A stretch of 12,856 bases of DNA. Origin: Bacteroidales bacterium (GTDB lineage: Bacteria; Bacteroidota; Bacteroidia; Bacteroidales; UBA932). The stretch lies in the NCBI GenBank assembly GCA_004556005.1, contig SFJA01000048.1, forward strand, positions 1 to 12,856. Direction: 5' to 3'. Shown here piece after piece: positions 8,801 through 12,856 of this stretch. The translations under genes were made by a program, and so were the position numbers. How positions within the stretch are numbered: the first letter of the stretch is position 1; each line of letters starts with the position of its first letter. Below the pieces are notes generated by a model. It was given only the letters and a program-made list of their open reading frames with translations. It was not told the origin of the DNA and ran no database searches.

Positions 8801-9055
8801 GCGCAGGAGCCTGTGCCCGACCTCATCGAATCGGTATCCCTTGCACCAGGCGCGAAGGGAGAGGAAGTACTTGCGCTGCAGCAATTCCTCAAGTCTGCCG
8901 GCTATATGAAGGCGACCCCGGACGGAGACTACGGAGGAAAGACCAAAGCGGCAGTGTCCGCCTTCCAGAAGGCGAACGGACTCGTGGCGACCGGAATTGC
9001 CGACGAGGCGACAATAAAGCTGATAAACAGGCTCGCGGCTGAGAATAATAAATAG
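5888..9055 (+). CDS. Membrane Ser/Thr protein kinase with C-terminal peptidoglycan-binding domain
   Basis: A 1055-residue kinase expected to phosphorylate Ser/Thr on partner proteins. Residues 16-55 are GTAVAPQ repeats, followed by an Ala/Gly-rich linker. The Hanks-type kinase domain (about 95-345) has a glycine loop GRGSEG (107-112), ATP lysine K127, catalytic HKDVKPAN (206-213), DFG (228-230), APE (253-255), D276 and the late arginine R335, so it should be active. HKD replaces the usual HRD, and no clear alpha-C glutamate is seen. Residues 350-760 form a soluble region with degenerate repeats and no family I can name. Five hydrophobic segments follow (768-791, 805-820, 828-846, 851-870, 933-953). 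With the kinase inside, an odd number of spans puts the tail outside the inner membrane. The tail (984-1048) is a peptidoglycan-binding domain of the PG_binding_1 type (LQQFLKSAGY, DGDYGGKTKAAVSAFQ). It probably anchors to or senses the cell wall. It begins 3 bases after the zinc-ribbon gene. Confidence 0.88.
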   Translation: MAGNSDIQGGTARQPQGTAVAPQGTAVAPQGTAVAPQGTAVAGSQGTAVAPQGTTAARNAAAALRGAAAGLKGGGSGQKADGQSFRHKMGEVVRYGGRNYTVKKQLGRGSEGELYIVADNSKRYALKCLDKGFTVNDKVMFALKRLAGKGYIADVVDYGRDYELMDFYPEGNAAAAGLKGNAQAILAIAVKTAMALDELHRQMVLHKDVKPANILIRDRNSYDCVLCDFGIADIMDINGKCTTLQVRTPVYAAPEVYSDSVTIDGGTYVELSAKSDFYSLGMTILSLWTGESAFLAQEHKLALDKVKGRIAVPADMPDPLARICRGLLIKNPAKRWDWGEIELTLNGKEVPVEEEIINEDLNITFNASKHLVANSPYELASCMLDDYELGIKYLYRGMVEKWLKPYPELVLEIQDIVETRYPDDKETGLMAAVYTLDPTLRFPLTGHSRENGEAKSFNASTLKDVGDFCNSCLLDDDSRGLLESDIFVEWVRVRSSDIASRLPVPSDKVPGYILRVQAVDPMSDINLINDPSDEFYAMDQKRLGTMLNTIYCLYWGKFKGDPQMLMDHWEDESNAPYGKKILKRTVLNLVVGFMEPDKYVYLPSFFKVKGNRFQKMGSWYAYCTDYQSKDNQKKAGPKDNIYQSQTAWMKVICGFADTAWYQFFPDDRKVNNRQTALSLNKPLLKEHYNNGGLAGWLAVQHHENPKADLSQQFAYEKLLYGYLEDVRKIDAGATPVKRFDQARNEAARILSTGKVKVRSLSTRSVSQLVFTVLLAVIPCIILLSLLVFAIIDHPVIDTSGLKLERFFWPLGLIVAAIIFFNSDDEGCLIPIIGGAFASAVIFFLIKLLGRFILYIFAAIVLFVLIFFSIKTLFNKSPYADKARRFSKPGFDENVLEPLYFAFGSGSKFDSSLNGAFNDHELGLWKADLKHRRWFVIIFIVLSWLLMAFSIALPGSRGYDRYFKPILEKFAPAQEPVPDLIESVSLAPGAKGEEVLALQQFLKSAGYMKATPDGDYGGKTKAAVSAFQKANGLVATGIADEATIKLINRLAAENNK
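5933..6052 (+). repeat. GTAVAPQ heptad repeat at the kinase N terminus
   Basis: Within the kinase gene, residues 17-52 read as five consecutive units: GTAVAPQ three times, one GTAVAGSQ variant, then GTAVAPQ again, ending in a partial GTT. At DNA level the units differ at many third codon positions (for example gct/gca/gcg for Ala and cct/ccg for Pro), so the protein repeat has outlasted synonymous drift and is not a fresh slippage product. The stretch is Ala/Thr/Pro-rich, uncharged and probably disordered. A flexible tether or a self-phosphorylated tail with one Thr per unit are both plausible. Confidence 0.85.
6977..7468 (+). repeat. Degenerate tandem protein repeat in the kinase middle region
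   Basis: Kinase residues 364-443 and 456-527 can be aligned by eye. FNAS (365-368 and 457-460) is followed by SCMLDD / SCLLDD (381-386 and 471-476), then VEKWLK / VEWVR (399-404 and 488-492), a helix, and Y-T-LDP / VQAVDP (434-438 and 516-521). A weaker third copy may start near 534 (LGTMLNTIYCLYWGKF). I do not know the family. The pattern suggests a small helical module duplicated next to the kinase domain, possibly a protein-interaction platform. Confidence 0.5.
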
Positions 9056-9063
9056 TAACAGGT

Positions 9064-12000
9064 ATGAAGTGCAAGCAATGCGGAAAAGATAACAGGCCGG
9101 AGGCCCTCTGGTGCCGTTTCTGCGGGACCGAACTGGCTGCGGTACCCGATACGCTGTCGGGGACATCCCCCGGTCTATCCGGAACAACGCAGGACAAGTT
9201 CTGTCCGGGTCTGAATCAGAGCGCCCAGGACAGGTCCGGGGAACTCCTTATCGGCAAGGACTGCATCAAGGCGGGCCTTGAGGAACTGGACAAAAAGCTC
9301 AAGGTGGCGCAGATTTTTGCCAAGGGCGGGACCCGCATCGGACTGGACTGCCTGATACTGGGCGATCCGGGCACGGGAAAGACCTTCATCGCTCAGCTGA
9401 TAGCCTCGAAGATGCTCGCGGCCGGGGTGGTGAAGCAGCGCCCGACCGTCGTGGACGCAGCCGACTGGGATGCCTTTGCGGGAGAATTCGACTCGAACAT
9501 TGCTTCCCTCAAAGATGGTATCCTGCTGATAACCAACGCGCAGAAGCTGCTGCCGACCTCCCGGGCGCAGGACGTGAACCAGCTCGACAAGCTCTTTACG
9601 AGGATGCGCAACACCGAGGGCGCGCCGATAGTGCTGCTGTGCGGGCTTGTCAACGAGATGGCAGAATTTCTCGAGCACAACAAGGACGTGCACCGGCTGT
9701 TCGAATTTGACTTCAGGCTGGATGCGTTTGCCCTTGCAGACCTTGTCCTTCTTGCACGGACACTGTTGCAGCAGAAGTACGGAGCGGGACTGTCGGAGGG
9801 CCTTCCTGAGCGCTTGAATGCGCATTTTGCCTGGTATATGCGTCAGTCTGAGCTGGGACATACCAACGGGCATCTTGCCGAGAAGGTGGCGGAAGACCTT
9901 AGCGTTAGCGCGGCTTTGCGTGGCAGCAGGACAGTGGGTGTCGAGGATATTGACCCGGGGCAGTGCTTCATTCCGAAAAGCGAGGAGGAGATACTTGCCG
10001 GGCTGGACAATTATGTCGGCCTTCAGGGCGTCAAGGACGAGATTAAGGCTATAATACGCAACATAAAGGCGCGCAAGGCAAACGGCGTCAAGGGCAAGCT
10101 TCTCAAGGACCATTACCTCTTTACGGGCAATCCGGGTACGGGCAAGACGAGCTTTGCGAGGACGTTCGGCGAGGTGCTGAACTCTGTCGGGGCTCTTCCG
10201 ACCGGGCAGTTCGTTGAGGTTTCAGGAAAGGACTTTATCGGGCAGTTCGTAGGCGATTCGGAAGCCAACGTCAAGAATATCGTCAACAAGGCTATGGGCG
10301 GAGTGCTCTTTATCGACGAGGCATACGCCCTGATGGGCAGCAACGGGACACAGGGAGGATTTGGTCTGGATGCAGTCAACACCCTGCTCAACCTGCTGGA
10401 AAACCGCAAGGGGGACTTTGTCTGCATTATGGCGGGATATACCAAGGAGATGGGAGAATTTGTCCGTATGAATCCGGGCATTCCTTCGCGCTGTAACGTG
10501 ACCATAGAGTTTCCGGACTACAATGCGAGGGAACTGGAGGAGATTTTCCGGAGAATGCTTGTCCGCAACGATGAGAACATAGCGTTCGGGCTTGATGCCC
10601 AGGCGGAAGAGATGCTGCCGAAGGTCTTTGACCGGATGTACCTGAAGCGCACCGACACCTTTGGCAATGCGAGGGAGGTACGCAACCTCTTCGACCTCGC
10701 GGTGAAGCGTCACCGTTTGCGTCAGGCAGCAGACAATACATTGACTTACAGTGATATAGTAGGTGAGGATGCAACGCAGGACATTCCTGTTGAGGAGGTA
10801 ATGAAGGAGCTTGACGGCTTTGTCGGAATGCAGAGTGTCAAGGATGCGATTCGGGAAATTGCACGCGAAATCGCCGTCCAGAAGAAACTTGTCGAGATGG
10901 GGGAGGCCGAGGAAGGACTTACCACATTCAACATTGTCCTGACCGGCAATCCGGGCACTGGAAAGAGCAGTGTAGCCCGTACTTTCGGAAGAATATTCAA
11001 GGCGCTGGGAGTGACTTCGACCGAGCGCGTTACAGAGAAGGTGCCCAAGGACCTTATCAGTCGCTATGTAAATGATTCTGACAAGCTTATGGATGCCGCT
11101 ATCAACGAAGCGATGGGCGGGGTCCTGTTTATAGACGAGGCTTATGACCTCAATCCAATGGACGAGGCGGGCCAGAGCACGGGCAGCGAGGGCAAGAAAG
11201 CCGTTTTGACGCTTATGACGCGTATGGAGAACGAGGCGGGCAAATTTGTCGTTATCCTGGCGGGTTATCCCAAGGAGATGGCCGACTTTATGTCTTCCAA
11301 CAAGGGCCTCAGACGCCGCTTTTCGCATTTTATCCACATAGAGGACTATACTGCGGAAGAACTGCTTGAAATATACGAACGGGCAGCCAGGGCGCGCAAA
11401 TACAATTTTACTCTTGCGGACGATACGGTGCGTATGAAGGCTCTGAATATGTTCCGCAATATGGTATCGATGAAGGACGAGAAGTTCGGCAATGCAGGCG
11501 AGGCTATGAAAAAGGTCGCCGAAACCAAGAGCAATATCAACAACAGGATTGCCGCCCTGCCGTTTGACCAGTGGACCCCTCAGGCCCTGCACACCGCCTA
11601 TCTCGATGACATCCCGTACACCCAGCCGGCAAAGGTTTCCGTGGAGGATTGCCTTGCGGAACTGAATGCCCTCGTGGGCCTGGAGGGAGTGAAGAATTCG
11701 CTTGTCAAGTTTGCCCATACCATCAACAACGAGGTCGAATGCGCCCGTGCGGAGCAGCGTCCGCCACGGATTCCGCTCGGCCATTACCTCTTCCTTGGCA
11801 ATCCGGGCACGGGCAAGACTACGGTAGCCCGCCTTATGGGCAAGATGCTCTATTCCATGGGTGCGCTGCCAACGCCAAACGTTGTCGAGGTGGGCAAGGC
11901 GGACCTTGTTGGCCGTCACGTCGGCGATACGGAGGCGATAACCAGTCACGTGATAGACAGCGCGATGGGAGGAATTCTCTTTATCGATGAGGCTTATCAG

Positions 12001-12450
12001 CTTGCTACCGAACAGTTTGGTGGTTACGGCAGGGTGGCGCTCGAGACCCTGGTGGCCCGGCTGGAAAACGACCGCGACCGCTTTGTCTGCATCGCTGCCG
12101 GCTACACCCGCGAGATGCAGGCGTTCCTGGCGGGCAACAGTGGATTTGAGTCGCGCTTCCCGAGACGGAACAGGATAGTGTTCGAGGATTACACGCCGGA
12201 AGAATTGTACCGGATATTCAGAATTCATTCGGACAAGGAGGGCTATGTGCTCGACCCCATGGCGGAGAATGCGGTCAGGGGCAAGCTGACTATGATGTAC
12301 AACAATCGCGGGCCGTCGTTCGGCAACGGGCGGGATGCGCGCAATCTCTTCGTTGAGGTCAAGTCCAATCTTGCTGCCCGTCTGGCAGAGGAAAGCGGAA
12401 GCGTCAGCGTGGAACAGAGAAAATTGATAATGATGGAGGATGTGATATGA
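9064..12450 (+). CDS. Zinc-ribbon protein with tandem CbbX/SpoVK-type AAA+ ATPase modules
   Basis: A 1128-residue protein expected to remodel or unfold partners using ATP. It opens with one zinc ribbon (C3/C6-C17/C20). A first AAA domain (about 60-300) has an intact Walker A, GDPGTGKT (100-107), but the Walker B position reads ILLITNAQ (153-160) with no acidic pair. Three CbbX/SpoVK-like AAA+ modules follow. Their Walker A motifs are GNPGTGKT (355-362), GNPGTGKS (628-635) and GNPGTGKT (912-919). Their Walker B motifs are VLFIDEAY (414-421), VLFIDEAY (687-694) and ILFIDEAY (971-978). Arginine-finger-like residues lie near R476, R750-752 and R1031, and sensor-2-like FGN motifs at 533, 808 and 1086. 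Pore-loop-like stretches differ: QFVGDSE, RYVNDSD and RHVGDTE. CbbX itself is a single module of roughly 300 residues acting as a hexamer; three linked copies imply a different assembly. The start is 8 bases after the kinase stop, with no clear Shine-Dalgarno sequence. Substrates are unknown. Confidence 0.88.
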   Translation: MKCKQCGKDNRPEALWCRFCGTELAAVPDTLSGTSPGLSGTTQDKFCPGLNQSAQDRSGELLIGKDCIKAGLEELDKKLKVAQIFAKGGTRIGLDCLILGDPGTGKTFIAQLIASKMLAAGVVKQRPTVVDAADWDAFAGEFDSNIASLKDGILLITNAQKLLPTSRAQDVNQLDKLFTRMRNTEGAPIVLLCGLVNEMAEFLEHNKDVHRLFEFDFRLDAFALADLVLLARTLLQQKYGAGLSEGLPERLNAHFAWYMRQSELGHTNGHLAEKVAEDLSVSAALRGSRTVGVEDIDPGQCFIPKSEEEILAGLDNYVGLQGVKDEIKAIIRNIKARKANGVKGKLLKDHYLFTGNPGTGKTSFARTFGEVLNSVGALPTGQFVEVSGKDFIGQFVGDSEANVKNIVNKAMGGVLFIDEAYALMGSNGTQGGFGLDAVNTLLNLLENRKGDFVCIMAGYTKEMGEFVRMNPGIPSRCNVTIEFPDYNARELEEIFRRMLVRNDENIAFGLDAQAEEMLPKVFDRMYLKRTDTFGNAREVRNLFDLAVKRHRLRQAADNTLTYSDIVGEDATQDIPVEEVMKELDGFVGMQSVKDAIREIAREIAVQKKLVEMGEAEEGLTTFNIVLTGNPGTGKSSVARTFGRIFKALGVTSTERVTEKVPKDLISRYVNDSDKLMDAAINEAMGGVLFIDEAYDLNPMDEAGQSTGSEGKKAVLTLMTRMENEAGKFVVILAGYPKEMADFMSSNKGLRRRFSHFIHIEDYTAEELLEIYERAARARKYNFTLADDTVRMKALNMFRNMVSMKDEKFGNAGEAMKKVAETKSNINNRIAALPFDQWTPQALHTAYLDDIPYTQPAKVSVEDCLAELNALVGLEGVKNSLVKFAHTINNEVECARAEQRPPRIPLGHYLFLGNPGTGKTTVARLMGKMLYSMGALPTPNVVEVGKADLVGRHVGDTEAITSHVIDSAMGGILFIDEAYQLATEQFGGYGRVALETLVARLENDRDRFVCIAAGYTREMQAFLAGNSGFESRFPRRNRIVFEDYTPEELYRIFRIHSDKEGYVLDPMAENAVRGKLTMMYNNRGPSFGNGRDARNLFVEVKSNLAARLAEESGSVSVEQRKLIMMEDVI
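9985..12423 (+). repeat. Three tandem CbbX/SpoVK-type AAA+ modules (protein-level repeat)
   Basis: Residues about 308-560, 575-835 and 857-1120 of the AAA+ protein are homologous modules of roughly 250-265 residues. Each starts with a VGLQGVK / VGMQSVK / VGLEGVK segment, then Walker A, an AMGG-[VI]-LFIDEAY Walker B, an AGY[TP][KR]EM strand, a GxxxR arginine-finger region and an FGN sensor-2 helix. Modules two and four resemble each other more in the pore-loop region (VGDSE / VGDTE) than either resembles the middle one (VNDSD). DNA identity is low, pointing to an old duplication. Confidence 0.8.
12435..12440 (+). promoter_or_regulatory. Shine-Dalgarno-like GGAGGA before the last gene
   Basis: GGAGGA lies 6 bases before the ATG at 12447 and is the only well-spaced Shine-Dalgarno-like sequence in front of any start in this window. 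It sits inside the final codons of the AAA+ gene (coding Glu-Asp), so it may be partly coincidental. It supports 12447 as the start, alongside the ATGA stop-start overlap, which favours translational coupling. Confidence 0.45.
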
Positions 12451-12856
12451 TACAGTGTCCGGAGTGCAGGAAGATGATTCCTGATGACAGCGCGTATTGC
12501 GACCAGTGCGGAAAGGAGCTGAAATGGTGTCCGCAGTGCAAGCGGCCCAAGCGCGGGACGGAGTGTCCGCTTTGCGGTAGCGTACTGGTTCCGGGAAAGC
12601 AGTATCTCGGCGGTGGTTCGGGGGTCTCCGGGGGTTCGGGCGTCTCCGGCAGTTCGGGCGGTGTTTCCGGCGCTTCGGGTGGGTCTGGGTTCTCCGGTGC
12701 TTCAGGCGCTTCAGGGGCTTCCGGCGGGGGTGCTGCTGGAGGCTTCGTCGGCTCGGGTGGGGCTTCGCGAGGAGGTTCAGGCGGGTCTGGGGTTTCCGGC
12801 GGGTCGGGTGTCTCCGGGGGTGTTTCCGGCGGGGGGATTGTTCCGACGGCGCTTGT
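12447..12856 (+). CDS. Double zinc-ribbon protein with Gly/Ser-rich linker (3' end cut by window)
   Basis: Only the first 136 codons are visible and the frame stays open to the window edge. Two zinc ribbons lie at the N terminus: C4/C7-C18/C21 and C28/C31-C40/C43, ending in the CG-x-EL / CG-x-VL pattern also seen in the ribbons at 4979 and 9064. From residue 55 to about 130 the protein is almost entirely Gly and Ser with some Val, Ala and Phe (GGSGVSG-like units), then a more ordinary IVPTAL begins. This looks like a long flexible linker joining the ribbons to an unseen C-terminal domain. The ATG overlaps the AAA+ stop codon by 4 bases, so the gene belongs to the same operon. The Ser-rich linker is a conceivable target of the kinase encoded upstream. 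The function cannot be named without the rest of the gene. Confidence 0.82.
   Translation, partial: MIQCPECRKMIPDDSAYCDQCGKELKWCPQCKRPKRGTECPLCGSVLVPGKQYLGGGSGVSGGSGVSGSSGGVSGASGGSGFSGASGASGASGGGAAGGFVGSGGASRGGSGGSGVSGGSGVSGGVSGGGIVPTAL
12609..12836 (+). repeat. Gly/Ser-rich low-complexity stretch
   Basis: About 76 codons encode imperfect GGSGVSG / GASGASG units. The DNA is a G-rich array of ggt-tcg-ggg-gtc-tcc-type blocks with varied synonymous codons (tcg, tcc, tca, tct and agt for Ser). Units are irregular in length, so copy number could vary by slippage or recombination between strains. At the protein level it should be disordered. Confidence 0.8.

Noticed and set aside
10222..12228. Antisense open frame of 668 codons under the AAA+ gene
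   Set aside because: The sense strand carries three sets of AAA+ motifs; the antisense product is His/Arg/Val-rich with no domain and is best seen as a mirror of the sense codons.
9064..12450. Possibility that the AAA+ protein is a genuine SpoVK or CbbX orthologue
   Set aside because: No sporulation or Rubisco genes are nearby, and the zinc ribbon plus multiple modules do not fit either; only the module family is claimed.
12609..12836. Repetitive G-rich array considered as a CRISPR or tandem DNA repeat
   Set aside because: Units are irregular, there are no unique spacers, and the frame stays open with synonymous variation, so it is coding low-complexity sequence.

Overview
The window is one densely packed, co-directional (+ strand) gene block of five complete or nearly complete genes plus the start of a sixth. 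Gaps between genes are 46, 3, 3 and 8 bases, followed by a 4-base ATGA overlap, so it reads as a single operon or the core of one. No RNA genes, insertion sequences, CRISPR arrays or terminators are visible, and no gene-free stretch exceeds 50 bases. The organism looks like a bacterium of the Bacteroidota, probably a GC-richer gut-type Bacteroidales. Most starts lack a well-spaced Shine-Dalgarno sequence, ATA (Ile) and AGG (Arg) codons are frequent, and channel-like proteins carrying RyR domains are known from Bacteroides. This placement is an inference of moderate-to-low confidence.

Layout. (1) 1-1761: a membrane protein with a CASTOR/POLLUX-like pore, two Rossmann/RCK-like domains and a C-terminal RyR domain; its 5' end may lie outside the window. 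(2) 1808-4975: a DUF4062 protein (the N-terminal domain of TEP1/NPHP3-type STAND proteins) with a STAND-like core whose Walker A loop has decayed. (3) 4979-5884: a cytosolic adaptor-like protein with three zinc ribbons, coiled coils and a Cys/His-containing C-terminal domain. (4) 5888-9055: a Ser/Thr protein kinase with an N-terminal GTAVAPQ repeat, a long middle region, about five membrane spans and a C-terminal peptidoglycan-binding domain. (5) 9064-12450: a giant AAA+ protein with an N-terminal zinc ribbon, one degenerate P-loop domain and three CbbX/SpoVK-type AAA+ modules in tandem. (6) 12447-end: a protein with two zinc ribbons followed by a long Gly/Ser-rich stretch, cut by the window edge.

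Working model (inference). The channel-like RyR protein and the peptidoglycan-binding kinase would sense ligand, ion or envelope state at the membrane. The kinase would signal inward. The DUF4062 protein would act as a scaffold or receptor. The zinc-ribbon proteins and the AAA+ array would be the cytosolic adaptor and remodelling arm. Zinc ribbons of the same CxxC-x10-CxxC-G style recur in three of the six proteins and suggest a shared docking element. The combination resembles the multi-component signalling and conflict systems proposed for bacteria from genome context. I do not recognise this exact set as a named system, and whether it serves defence, envelope stress or something else cannot be decided from sequence alone.
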